From Tritrichomonas foetus (Eukaryota; Parabasalia; Tritrichomonadida; Tritrichomonadidae), in the NCBI GenBank assembly GCA_001839685.1, contig MLAK01000057.1, forward strand, positions 69,039 through 133,038: a stretch of 64,000 nucleotides of DNA, given 5' to 3'. The notes under the pieces are model-generated. The model was not told the origin of the DNA and searched no databases. It worked only from the letters and a program-made list of their open reading frames with translations. Below are positions 49,750 to 60,812 of the stretch, piece by piece. Numbering within the stretch: the stretch's first letter is position 1; each line of letters starts with the position of its first letter. The translations under genes and the position numbers were made by a program.

Positions 49750-51930
49750 ACAGTAATTGATTACTCTAATAATCATCGTAATGTTGAAATACTAACTAAA
49801 ATAAATCTCTCATCAATATTTCATACATTAGAAAAAATCATGACAAATGAATTAAAAGAATGTTTTTGTCCTCATGTTTCAGATTATCAATTTCTAAGTA
49901 GTTTTATTCAATCTAGGAAGCATTTTAAGGCATTTTCTTCTTTCATTTTACCTTTCAGTAATAGCATTTATAAAGTATGTCAATCTTCAACTTATCAAAT
50001 TTTAATGAATCCTAATGATGCTGCTTCATTTTTCGTAATTCATTTTAATTTTGTGAAAGGATCGCAATTTATACTGGCGAATATTATTGGTAAAGATGTT
50101 AAATACATATCTCAATTCTTACATGAAGTTCATAAAAGAATAAAACCATTTGGAGATGCTTATAGTGAAGTTTTGATCCAAAACATGAAAGATTTAATTT
50201 TGTCTTTGTTATCATCATCTAGCAAAAAGAATCGAAATTTAATTACAGACTTTTTAGAAACTAATCCAATTGGATATGCTAAATTATATTCAATTCTCTT
50301 TAATGAAATAAATTGCATAGTTTCAGTCGTTGACAATATTCTTAATGATGTAAGACAAGCAATAGTAGACATGGAACATTTTCCACATTTAATACCAACA
50401 AAGGAGTATTTCTCAATTTTAGCATTATGTGTAAACAAAGGAAATTTCAAAAAGAGCGTACTTTTAAAGGCTAACATTTATTTGGATGTACTTAAAAAGT
50501 TATATAATGTGATCCCAAGAACACATTTATTAAATTTCTTATGTACAACAATTCTTGAATTTAGTGAAGAATTCTTTGGAAATATGCACAATTTTGTAAC
50601 TTATTTGGATAGTTTTCGAGCATTGGACCCAAATTGTGAACCAGAAGTAATTCAAAATTTCCTTGATTTTGTTCCATATTCTCATCAATTCTCAGCTAAA
50701 TTTTTTAGTCATGCAATTTTTACTAATTTGGCAAAAAACATCTTTTCTAATCATATTAACTCAGAAATTTTTAAAGAATTCATTTTGAGGCATTCAAATC
50801 CAGATAATTGGCAATTAGTTATTAAAATAATATGGGAGAAAAATATTTTTGAACAAAATTTAAATGAAAAACATTCAGCCTATTTACAACTCACAAGTGA
50901 AATAATTAAAAGATTTCCGCAATCTGCAACAATATTCTTATCAAGAGGAATGTTTTTTGAAACTCTTAAAGATTTATCAAATAAAAAGGGCTCAAATTAC
51001 TTCAAAAACATCACATCTTCAGCTGATGTTGCCGAAATTTTGGCTGTTTTTACGGATTCATTCTTCATTGAATCCAATTCACAAAAGAATTCATCTTACT
51101 TCGGTCATCGTTTCCGCCGGAACACATATAGCCATGCGAATAATAAAAAAAATGAAATTCTAGGCGATGACTCTCGAAAATTTGGTAGTATTGTAGATAA
51201 TTACAACAAATATTTGAACCTTCTGAATATTTTTGCAGTTGTTTCGTACGACAAATCAGGTAGTTTTTGTCGACTTCTTCAATCGATTTGTGTAATGTCT
51301 AATGATATAAAATTACAACTATTTCAACTTTTAGCAACAGAAGAAAAAAGTTTTATCAAAAGAGTTCCTAAAAATGCTTCTAAAAGTGCAGTTTCTTTAG
51401 TTTCTTGTCTATGTTTCTTGAACATTAATGATCCAAAAGTAAATGATATTTTAGTTAGGGAAATGAATGATATTGAGTCAATTGAGCATTTTGAAAGCCT
51501 TGCCAAAGTTGCGGCTGTTGTTAGACAAAATATTACTAAGTTTACTAAAGTTTGTACTGATTTTATTAGTCAAACACAAGAAGTGAGAGCTTTCCAAGGC
51601 CCAATTCGAAGACTTCTTTTCAATGTCGCAGATAATTTATGTGATACTTCATTTAAATGTAATATAAATGAACCAAAAAGGGATATAGAAATATGGGATG
51701 AAAAAGCAACAAATATGCTTGAAGAAATAATTTCTCTGAAGTCCACATCAAAACAAAATAATGATGTAGCAGTTCTGCTTTCATTTATGTTTGAGTGTCG
51801 AAGGAAACATGGAGTTACACCAAGAAAGCTTTCCCTCAATGAACAAACGCTACAATGTCTAGAAGAAATAAGACTAGATATTGATATAAGTGGTACTGAT
51901 GCATATGATTATATTTATGCCAAAGCGTAA
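49750..51930 (+). pseudogene. USP-family gene, C-terminal fragment
   Basis: The same frame as the previous fragment is open again right after its TAA, through 30 codons (VIDYSNNHRNVEILTKINLS) to an ATG at 49840 and on to 51930. The region from that ATG encodes 696 residues of leucine-rich helical repeats, like the C-terminal solenoid of USP9X/USP34-type proteins. Read together, 46859-51930 would be one gene of about 1690 codons with one shift and one stop. If the downstream part is used alone, it would begin at 49840. No catalytic motif lies here. Confidence 0.6.
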
Positions 51931-52564
51931 TATGTAAATATTTATGAATCTTTTTTAGTATTATTGTTCTAATTATAATTATTATATTAATTAATGAAGG
52001 AAAAGATCCATATAAATACATACATTTCCATATAATTTCATGCTTTTTTCTGATAGGCAAAACAGATACCATATATTACAAGATAGTGTGATACTGATTC
52101 AACAACAAGTAAAATGCAAAGCCAATATTTTGCACCAGGCTTTTTGATTTTGCACCAGATTGTTGAGATGAATCTAGCTAATAATGGACATTTTAAATGA
52201 AAAAACAGAATTAAGATAGTTATTTTTATATTTATGACATGAATAAAAAAAGAATTCAGAATAAAAATTATATATTTATATATTTTGTTCTTACCAAATG
52301 GAACTGAATACTTTTTATCATGGCCAAGAGCCTTCTAAAATTTCGAAAACTTGGTAGTTAGGTTTTGCTTTTCAAATTATTGTTTACTTATTAAAGTTTT
52401 ATGTTTGAATTATTCATATGTAAACAGCATTTGCAGTTCCCACGAATAAAAAATGAAAATGCTGTTTTGTTATAAATAAAAATTTAGTCTTAAGATTTTA
52501 AAACCTTAGTAGAAACAGAGATGTATAGAAAAGTTGATTAGTCTTTTTTTATTCAACAACGAAT
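51931..52564. other. Intergenic, AT-rich
   Basis: This 634-bp stretch lies between the USP relic and a convergent small gene. ATTTTGCACCAG occurs twice, starting about 22 bp apart near 52125-52160. I see no gene. Confidence 0.5.
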
Positions 52565-53161
52565 TTAGATTTGGTGAGCTTTCTTTCTAAATTTTTGTGG
52601 CTTCAATTTCTTGCCTTTCACTGGCTTATATTGGATATCATCAGTTGTGTAACTTGTTGGCGGTGTTTGATATGCCAGGAATTCATCATCAATATTATTT
52701 TCAATACTTCCGTCGTTGTTGGCAATATCATTAGCTGTCGAGTCAGCCTGTTGATTTGGCGGTGGAGCACTTGGATCATCTAAACGGATTTCATATTGTA
52801 ATTGCCCTGGAATCTTCAACATTTTCTTCGTTTGGTCCCTTTTCGGTGATTTAAAATCGAGGGTTTCGTTTATTGTCGTGTTTGGCGGAATTCGATGAAG
52901 GAAAAATGTATGGGCGGCAACAATCTTTTTGGGCTTGACTGGATTCTTTCGTCGAATGAGAAGAAGAACTTTATCGATATTCGAACAAGCGCAGTTGATT
53001 GTAAAGGTGTGGTTGAGATTCGAAAGTTTTGATGGTTTCACGGTGAGTTTTTGTTTTTGATGGTCTGGAAATGAAGTAATGCTTATTTTTATTTGATCGG
53101 CGTGTGTGAGATGCTTGCATCTCAGGCTCATCGAAAGAACCGTAAGTTGAAGTTGTTTCAT
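52565..53161 (-). CDS. Small C2-like protein, paralogue A
   Basis: The 198-residue protein is alternating strands in its first 125 residues, ending in a Lys-rich tail. It is clearly related to the gene at 56646-57173. Shared blocks include S-I/V-T-x-x-P-x-H-x-K-Q-K, KLSN-V/L-NH-S/T-F, L-x-L-x-x-RRKN, and L-D-F followed by K-x-L/V-K-I/L-PG. The fold may be C2-like, from strand pattern only. After residue 125 this copy has an Ala/Asn/Pro-rich linker (SAPPPNQQADSTANDIANND) and a basic end (GKKLKPQKFRKKAHQI) that the paralogue lacks. Function unknown. Confidence 0.7.
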   Translation of the reverse strand: MKQLQLTVLSMSLRCKHLTHADQIKISITSFPDHQKQKLTVKPSKLSNLNHTFTINCACSNIDKVLLLIRRKNPVKPKKIVAAHTFFLHRIPPNTTINETLDFKSPKRDQTKKMLKIPGQLQYEIRLDDPSAPPPNQQADSTANDIANNDGSIENNIDDEFLAYQTPPTSYTTDDIQYKPVKGKKLKPQKFRKKAHQI

Positions 53162-54930
53162 TATGTTGCAAAAATATGGAATGGAAATTCACTCGTGAAA
53201 TTTTGATTACTATGAAAAAGTTATACGTTTGTTATTGTTAATATTCAAAAAGTAGTTTTGATCGCACTATGAAAGAATAGAATTCCATCAAAAGTGGTTT
53301 GCATAAAATGATAAAAAAAATGCTCGCTTCAGAAACTCTTTCAATTGGTTAGGAATTGAGTCACATCTAGAATTTCATTCTGAAAGCTTTGAATTTTTCT
53401 GATAGTCTGGCAGAAAATAAAACTGAATCATTTTCTGAAAGTGATCGGAGCCAATTGGATGATCATATTTCTAAAGTATTTATTAGGAAACATACTTTAG
53501 AATATGGAGACAAAATTAAAAGCACTCTAACATTTCTGACTGACATGGAAAACGTATAAAGCGTTTTATAGGTTATAATGTGAGGTAAAAAATATTCTCT
53601 CGAATGTGAATATTTTCATGAGTTTAACACAAGAAAAATGATGTGAAAATATAAAGTTGAAAACATAATGTCAAAATATTCTTTTCAAAGAAAAATCAAA
53701 TAAATCATTTTGACACCATAAAAAGCACTTATTTTTGCAAAGAGAATGACAATTTAATCATCACTCAATTTTTGAAAGATTTAGTAGATAAAATTCTGAG
53801 AAAGATTGGAAGAAAATCAATGGCTACATTTATTAATTGCTTATGAAAAATAATGATCACTTCTCCTGAAGTTAGGGGGCACGATTCCATACAAAATTAT
53901 CTGAGTCGTAAAAAATCACAGAGCATCTCATTGGATAATCAGTGCCAACAAATATTTGTTTATATTATATGTTGAAAACACAGGTATTTTGTGATCCATT
54001 CTCCAATATTTATCAAACATATATTCAGCCATTTTAGCACATGTTATTTTGGACCTTGAGCTAGACCTATAAAAATGACCTTAAAAAAATCAAACTTACA
54101 TAATAAATTCTAAGTTAAATTTCCCATTCCAGCTTAATGTCTCCCACATGTCATTTTATGGACTGTGGTTTTATTCGATTTTCTATACATATAACTATTC
54201 AACTATTTTGGATGTACCCTGTAAGTTTTTAATGGATCATCGCTGTACTTAAATTCCAACAAAAAATCGTCTTACCTGTTTCCAAAATTCGAAAACACAA
54301 AACAAAAAGCAGTAATTATTATTTTTTGTCTGGAAATTAACAAGACGCAAAAATAGAGACTCATACTGGTTCTGTAAGTATGAATGGCATATAAACTTTC
54401 CTATAAAAAAATGCTACCAGGACTCACAAACTATGGTAGACCGAAAATAGTCATGATATGAAGACTTTTATTGAAACACAAATTGTTGTTAATCCAAGCA
54501 AATCCACACAATCACTCAAATTGTTCTTAATCCAATACCAACCGGATCAATATTCAGATAACTCCACAGGACTATACAATAACATCAATTGGACAACTCA
54601 CCAATAAATTTGTGGGGATATGGAATAGCATTCCCATCATGCAATAAACTATATTTTATAAGCAGATTTCATTTATTTTTTTAACCTGACATGAGTGACA
54701 TCCACCCTTTTCAACGTCATGCAATTTCACAACAATATTTTGTTCAACTTCCATTGAAAGACCTAATTCAAATAGATAATAACAAGATTTCAGTCTCACT
54801 CTGATTTCAGAACTAATCAGTGATATTACAAAAAAGAGTGGATTTAGTAGAGAAGAAGAAGACACTTCATTATTGGAAGTGTAAAAATTGAACAAAAATG
54901 GAAAACTATTAAGAAAAGACTACCAGGAAG

Positions 54931-54944
54931 ATCACCCGGGTGAT
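54931..54944. repeat. 14-bp perfect palindrome
   Basis: ATCACCCGGGTGAT reads the same on both strands and is GC-rich in AT-rich surroundings. It could be a binding site for a dimeric protein, or chance. Confidence 0.85.
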
Positions 54945-55227
54945 ATCGAATATAATAAAAGAAACAAATTAGTGGGGAAATCTAAAATATGTTTTTTCTG
55001 TAGAAAAATCTCATCATATTCAAAATCATCCCAGATTGTTGAAAGGAGTTTATCTTGAATATTTGATTTCGGGAAAAAATCAAGATAATAGTAAAGCAAT
55101 CATATTATATATATTAAAGTGATAGTGTAAAATGAATGAACCAATTGAATCATAGAAAAGCTTTCAACAATATGAACTTTTGGATATTATTTTTGATTTT
55201 CGAAAAAACTCGTTTATTCGATGTATT

Positions 55228-55253
55228 GTATCCAGTGGATATAAACTGGATAC
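55228..55253. repeat. 9-bp inverted repeat
   Basis: GTATCCAGT (55228-55236) and ACTGGATAC (55245-55253) are exact reverse complements with an 8-bp spacer. No gene is nearby, and the function is unknown. Confidence 0.75.
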
Positions 55254-56645
55254 GTTTGAACGAATATTTTTTTGGAAATTGTAAGGTAAATATGTCCTGG
55301 TGGCCCACTGACACAATATAAACAATTCAAAATATTTTATGATAACTCATTCAATGTAAAATTTCAATCGCAAATTTTATCTTCACATTTATGGTGAACG
55401 AACTTTTTTGTTCGGAACTTTTTGTGTGCCTTTTATTCATTCATGAACGATAGAACTGACACGAACCATAATTAATGAATTGATCCAATGCTGTTCTCTC
55501 GGAGTTAGAAACAATTTAAGCTACATACAGTGACTCAAGTTACTATATTAGATATTTTGGATGATTCCTTCGTGTTGGAAACTTACAGAACCTCCTCAAA
55601 TTCAATTTTTTGTCTATTTCCCCCTATCGTTTTAGAGTTGTATAAAAAGCACTCAAAAAGTTGCGTCCAAACGAATTAAAATCTTTGAATAGAATTTGGT
55701 TAGACATGAAAGAAAAAACAAGTAAAACAGGGTTCGTGAATTTGATTGAATGCGTGATCAATGATGAAGTTTGTTTCCATTGCTTTTCTCAAAAAAAGTA
55801 TGTTATAAGGGACTCATTATTTACATTATTTGACAATTTTTTTTCTTTTCAACAATAAAATCTGTTTCCTATCTATTGAGATGGATAAATTGAGACATCG
55901 TTGAACATTTATTAGAAAAAGTTCAGCTACATTGAAACTTTTCTTAAAAAAATTAATATTTTCAAAGAAAATTTATGTATCCATCATTTTGCGGTAAACT
56001 CTGATCAAATGCACGGCCAAGATATTAGATACATGTTTTTGTAAATATACCTTTTAATGACGATCTGAGAGAAAAGACTTGTTTATTTCCATACAAGATC
56101 GGAAAAAGAATATTCGTTCAAAAAGTTGAAAGAATTGATGCGAACTTTTGATTGGATTCAATTTTCTCTTCAGATTGCAATGGACTTTTTGATAGATTTA
56201 TTCACAGTTTAACGAAATTCTATCAATATCATTCAAAGCTTTGCCGCTGAACTTATTGACATCATGGTTTCATAGATGATGAAACATTGATAAAAAAAAA
56301 TTACGGTAATTTTTCATATCACTGATTTTATGACATTTTTTTGCAACCGTTTTTTCCATTGACGAATTCAAGAAAATGAAGTGATTTTAGATCAATAATA
56401 GGCATATATTGCAAATATACCAGCTTTAATAGAGTTATCATCTTAGTATTTATATTTAATATATCATATGTATTGCATATAAACCTTAATAAAATGGCAT
56501 TAATTTGTTTTAATGAAGATATGCATACATATATATATTGACCTAAAAAATCTTCACAAAAAATTGAGGACAAAGTAAATTTTATGCAAAAGAAACGCAA
56601 GGATCACTTCATTTTCTATTATATACAAAGATTTGATTCTTTGAC

Positions 56646-57173
56646 ATGAGCATCATCTTCAATATCGTGTCCCTTGACTTCTCCCATGAACTTTCCAAAA
56701 AGGCCAAATACATTCGATTCAGCGTGACTGCGCTTCCATCTCATGAGAAACAAAAGTTTTATATCAAATCCAAGAAGCTCTCTAATGTGAATCATTCCTT
56801 TAGAATAGATACAGGCATCACCAAAATCACACAATTGGTCCTTGTCGTCCGCCGAAAGAATTTCATTGAAAGCAATCCAATTCTTGGAAAGCAAACCATT
56901 AATGTGGAAAACCTCAAACAGGACGAAGTGATTGACATGTCTCTCGATTTTGCTCCTTATATGAATGAGGCAACCGGCAAGATGGTGAAATTGCCAGGTA
57001 AAGTTCATTTCCATGTTTTCTATGACACAAATACAAACATAAATAACTATGACCAAAATGACGCGGCTAAAATCAATCAGGCTTACAATGATGCTAAAAT
57101 TGTGAAAGCCCGTAAAGAACATAACATCTTCAAACAGAAGAAAGTTCACATTACAGACTTCGATTTCCAATAA
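56646..57173 (+). CDS. Small C2-like protein, paralogue B
   Basis: The 175-residue protein is the plus-strand relative of the gene at 52565-53161. Its first 130 residues share the strand order and blocks with that protein (RFSVTALPSHEKQKF; KLSNVNHSF; LVLVVRRKN; GKMVKLPGKVHFHV). Its tail differs: an Asn/Asp/Ala-rich segment (NINNYDQNDAAKINQAYND) and a basic end finishing in HITDFDFQ. GC content and codon choice look higher than in most neighbours, as in well-expressed trichomonad genes. Start is the first ATG. A long antisense frame over this gene is a shadow. Confidence 0.75.
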   Translation: MSIIFNIVSLDFSHELSKKAKYIRFSVTALPSHEKQKFYIKSKKLSNVNHSFRIDTGITKITQLVLVVRRKNFIESNPILGKQTINVENLKQDEVIDMSLDFAPYMNEATGKMVKLPGKVHFHVFYDTNTNINNYDQNDAAKINQAYNDAKIVKARKEHNIFKQKKVHITDFDFQ

Positions 57174-57647
57174 GAAGGTCATTAATGACCTTTATTCATT
57201 ATCATGCAGACTTAGAATAAAATTTTTCATGGACTCCAATTCCGAAAGTTTTTTTTTTTTTATGATCTGTTCAGTTTTATTTTTCATAACCAAAATTCTC
57301 ATACTAAGGAGTTGTTAGTATAATCACTAGCATGTATGAAGACGAGATGTTTTACGAATACATGAAATGTGATATCAAAAATACCATTGAAAATTTGAAC
57401 CTAATAAAGTTTAACTTTTTAAATTTAAAAAGTGACAGTCAATTTCAAAAATTACTGATTTTTCCATATGTATTCATTTCAATGTTTATGAAAAATAGAT
57501 GGTGATGAGTCATAAATAAAGATATGATCTTCCTGAGAGTAATTCAGCTATCCACAACCAAGATTCAGGAATAATGCATTTGAAAAAAATAAAGTGGAAA
57601 TAAAATAGGGAAATGTTTATTTCTACTCATACATTTTGAGTTTAACT
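57174..57647. other. Intergenic, AT-rich
   Basis: This 474-bp gap lies between convergent genes and includes a short T-run near 57250. I see no gene. Confidence 0.5.
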
Positions 57648-58664
57648 TCATTGATAAGTTGGGTATGTAACATAATCAGCGATGTTACAAACGTTTGAAC
57701 CAAGAAGGTATCTGATATATCCCTGCTCACCCCAAGACTCACCCCATGAGTTTCTCACGATCCAGTACTCCTCGCTTCCTTCAACGCCATAGCCAACTAT
57801 TCCCATTGCGTGGTTGTAAATATATTGTGTGCGGCAGAACCATGACCAGTAGATTCCGCCCTGGTAGAGCTGGAAAGAGTAGTGACCAGCATCGACATTA
57901 CAGCTGACTGGGCCATTTGCTGCAATGTGTCCCTTGAGGTTTTGTTCATCAGACTGAGGGAACATAGTAACTGCCACAATGTTTGAAACTTTTGATTTTT
58001 CATCATAGAGACATGCTCCTTTATGACCGCTGTATTGATAGTTTTCTTCCAGAATGAATTTTCCATTCTGTTGTTCGATGACATATTTCATAGCTTGATC
58101 AGGCCAGCCGCCGCTGCATCCCTGGCACGAATAATCTGATGTGACGCAATCAACGAGCGACTGTTCAGAAAATCTGAGCAATTCACCAGTGGCAATTGCG
58201 TGACATGACTCTTGTGCAGCGATTGCAGAGAATGCCCAACAGCTGCCGCAGCTTCCCTGGTTCTTAATAGGGTTGACTTTTCCTTCACTTCTCCAGTCAA
58301 ATGATGTTGGTGTATCTTTGTATTGAATCCTCTCATGATGGGAATGATGTGAACTCATTCTTCCACTTGGAACATTTAAAAGTGATGCGTACTCGCTGCT
58401 TGTGTAGGTGGCAAATTGGTACAATGATAATGTGTATCCGTGACCTTTCGAATTGAATTCATGAACATAGCGGGCATTTGCGAGATATATTCCCAAACGT
58501 AGGAAATAATCATCTCCGTGATAGAAAACGTTGTTGGTGCGCATCCAGTTAAGGAAGTTCCTCTCGTCGTTGGCGGCGAGAAAGAGTTTGGCCGAAAGAA
58601 GCTGAGCAAAAAAGAACATTTCTAACAATTGGAAGAAAATAGAATATTTTTTGAATGAAACCAT
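57648..58664 (-). CDS. Cathepsin L-like cysteine protease (papain family C1)
   Basis: The 338-residue preproenzyme has a hydrophobic leader and an inhibitor prodomain at about 35-105 (FLNWMRTNNVFYHGDDYFLR, with an ERFNIN-like helix). The mature domain begins near 119 (TPTSFDWRSEGKVNP). The catalytic set is complete: Q136, C142 in QGSCGSCWAF, H285 in YNHAMGIVGYG and N305 in RNSWGESWG, with GCSGGW and the usual cysteines. Such proteases are secreted or lysosomal and are major degradative enzymes of trichomonads. Two ATGs are possible; the second (codon 16, 58617-58619) gives the leader MFFFAQLLSAKLFLA, like other trichomonad family members, and a TCATTC element just before it supports that start. 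A His-rich patch (H106, H107, H109, H110) precedes the mature domain. Confidence 0.95.
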   Translation of the reverse strand: MVSFKKYSIFFQLLEMFFFAQLLSAKLFLAANDERNFLNWMRTNNVFYHGDDYFLRLGIYLANARYVHEFNSKGHGYTLSLYQFATYTSSEYASLLNVPSGRMSSHHSHHERIQYKDTPTSFDWRSEGKVNPIKNQGSCGSCWAFSAIAAQESCHAIATGELLRFSEQSLVDCVTSDYSCQGCSGGWPDQAMKYVIEQQNGKFILEENYQYSGHKGACLYDEKSKVSNIVAVTMFPQSDEQNLKGHIAANGPVSCNVDAGHYSFQLYQGGIYWSWFCRTQYIYNHAMGIVGYGVEGSEEYWIVRNSWGESWGEQGYIRYLLGSNVCNIADYVTYPTYQ

Positions 58665-60812
58665 TTAAAATTGCGAAATATTCAGAATTATTGTGAAACA
58701 TATATTTTAACCTTTATGTGTTATATATCAGTATCACACATATATATTATGAGAATAAAACTTATTACCAATTCTAAATATCTGATGATAATTATATTTA
58801 CATTTTAAAAATGTAATATCACTAATTTCTCATAATATCGGTATAAATTTTGGAATTAAATATTGTATGTTATTGAAAAAGTGGATTTTGAATTAAGAAA
58901 TAAACCTGCACTGAGAATTATTGAAGCGGTAGTTAAAAATTGTGAAGATGTTTTTTTGTTGAAAATCTTTCTATATCTTTCTCGATTTTATTTTATTAAG
59001 ATATTAATCATATATTTCTAATAGAAGATTGATTTGATAATTCCTTTTATTCAAACTGTATTGTACTTAATAAAATCTATTGGATAATTCCATCCATCAT
59101 TTCATTCAAGATCTTAAATCCATATTATATGGGAAATGTCAATGTTTTATGTCTTTACAGAAAGAAGTATGAGGTTTGTTTCAAAATATATTGCTTTTTA
59201 ATGAAACATGTTTAAATCATGATTTGTTTAGTGAAGCATGTGTTTCCAATTACTTATTGAATAATAAATATACATAATAATATCATTTTCTTTGAAGTAA
59301 TCATAATCAATCACTAAAAAAAATAATACTAATAAATAAACGCGGATTGAATCCTGAGGCAAAGTCTATCTCATGAATTTCTGATTTATATATCTATTAA
59401 ACAGTTCTATCAAGCCTTGAGATCAACAACTTATCACGAGTATTAATTTTCTACTCATATCTCTCCTATTTTTCAATTTTTGAATCATTTAAGTGGTTAG
59501 AAATCTTTCTGTAGTTTCTTCAGTTTCTTCGATGGCAGAGTCCATCTTAGAAATTGTTTCTCTGATGATGTAAAGTCGAATAGACGAAGTTCTATCTGTT
59601 GTCTTGCAAATATTGAAAACATGATTAACCAAAATGAAACTAATATAGCTTTTAGAGATTGAATCAAACATCAAAGTCATCAATATCGATGTCTTTACAC
59701 GATAATATGTGAAGAAGGAAATAGAGAAAAAAATGAATATCATAGTTCTCAATGAAAAATAGTTAGAATTTCTTGATCTCAAGCATTTTATATAAATGAT
59801 TCATTTTAATTTAAAAAGAATCGCGATAAAAGAAATGATGGGGATAGAAATTATCAAAATTTCGGAAGATTGGATTTTGATAGAAATAAATCACTTTTTG
59901 AAAAAAGGTGACCAGAGACTTATGAGGAACGATGTGAGTCTAACTTTATATATCGCAAATAACAACTTAAATCATGATGTTACAGAAAAAGTGGAGGAAA
60001 GTGATGATATCTTTTCACTTTTTCTGGACCCTCTGCGTTTACAATTTGTTCGATTTGTAGTGAAATTTGAAAGAGTTTTGAAATATTGAAATCACATCCA
60101 CGTTTAAAGTTGAGTGACTAACAGAGGGATTGATTGTAATGAAAGTTATACAAGAAACCCGATCGCTATATACTGGCTTCATTCTGATTCATCTCTGTAA
60201 CTGAGAGGTTCAAGTGGCCAACATTTCTGATAATTACATATCATATATCAGCCGCGTTTTTCAGCGGTAATAAATTCTGAGAATTTCTATTAACAGTTCG
60301 GTCAGTAGATCTCAATATTTCTGCAATTGATTACTTATATTTTGAATTAGCTTATCGAACTTTTACAGAGATCCCATTTTATATTAGCCTCTTTTGAGAG
60401 CCAACGAAAAAAAAATATCCGATTCAATTATATTACACTTTCAATAAATAAAAAAAAAGTATTTTTTCATGAATTGTCAAAAATGAAGAGGATTATGTTT
60501 TTCATACGGTAATCCAAAGAAATATGTGTTTAATGGAATTCATTCACATCTATCTATTTCAAATTAAAGTTTGTAAATCATTTCTAACGCTGGATTTAAT
60601 AACGATTATCGTGAATTCTGATTCTGATATGTATTGAAATTTATTGAATACCATTGTGAATGACATTGTGAACTTCTTGATAAATTACAGAAATCTGAGT
60701 ATTGAAAATATCGAATACAAATGATAACCATCATTGAAAATTCGAGATATCTTTTTCGAGTGTAAAATTCTAGATATACTTGTTCGATCACTTCACTTTC
60801 ATTCATAACATA
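58665..60812. other. Gene-poor region upstream of malic enzyme
   Basis: This 2.1-kb AT-rich region separates divergent genes. Two 97-codon open stretches (59489-59782 minus and 59796-60089 plus) are present but lack supporting features. ACGATTATCGT, an inverted pair of ACGAT motifs, lies at 60602-60612, about 200 bp before the malic enzyme start. No RNA gene is recognised. Confidence 0.5.
60791..60812 (+). promoter_or_regulatory. Candidate initiator for malic enzyme
   Basis: The 22 bp before the ATG read CTTCACTTTCATTCATAACA and then TA. TCACT, TCATT and TCATA each match the trichomonad initiator consensus TCA-Y-W, normally placed within about 20 bp of the start codon. Start of transcription is inferred, not shown. 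Confidence 0.55.

Larger units (their letters stand above)
53162..56645. other. 3.5-kb gene-free region between divergent paralogues
   Basis: This long AT-rich region lies between two divergently oriented related genes. No intact gene is visible. Some open stretches without start codons read like protein, for example on the plus strand about 53371-53560 (NFSDSLAENKTESFSESDRS, KVFIRKHTLEYGDKIKSTLT) and about 53665-53847 (NLIITQFLKDLVDKILRKIG). Such lengths also arise by chance at this base composition. A 14-bp palindrome (54931-54944) and a 9-bp inverted repeat (55228-55253) are present. Confidence 0.5.

Noticed and set aside
49790..49796. TACTAAC as an intron branch site in the USP gene
   Set aside because: There is no GTATGT-type donor upstream, no ACACAG-type acceptor close behind, and the interval translates as plausible protein in frame.
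56619..57182. Long minus-strand frame of 187 codons
   Set aside because: It lies antisense over the small C2-like gene. The plus strand has the clear paralogue at 52565-53161, so this frame is a shadow.
59489..60089. Two 97-codon divergent frames as genes
   Set aside because: One lacks an ATG at its start, neither has a recognisable domain, and such lengths are possible by chance in AT-rich DNA. A relic cannot be excluded.
60200..60230. GGTTCAAG as a tRNA T-loop
   Set aside because: No pairing acceptor stem, D-arm or anticodon arm could be placed around it. I found no tRNA in the window.
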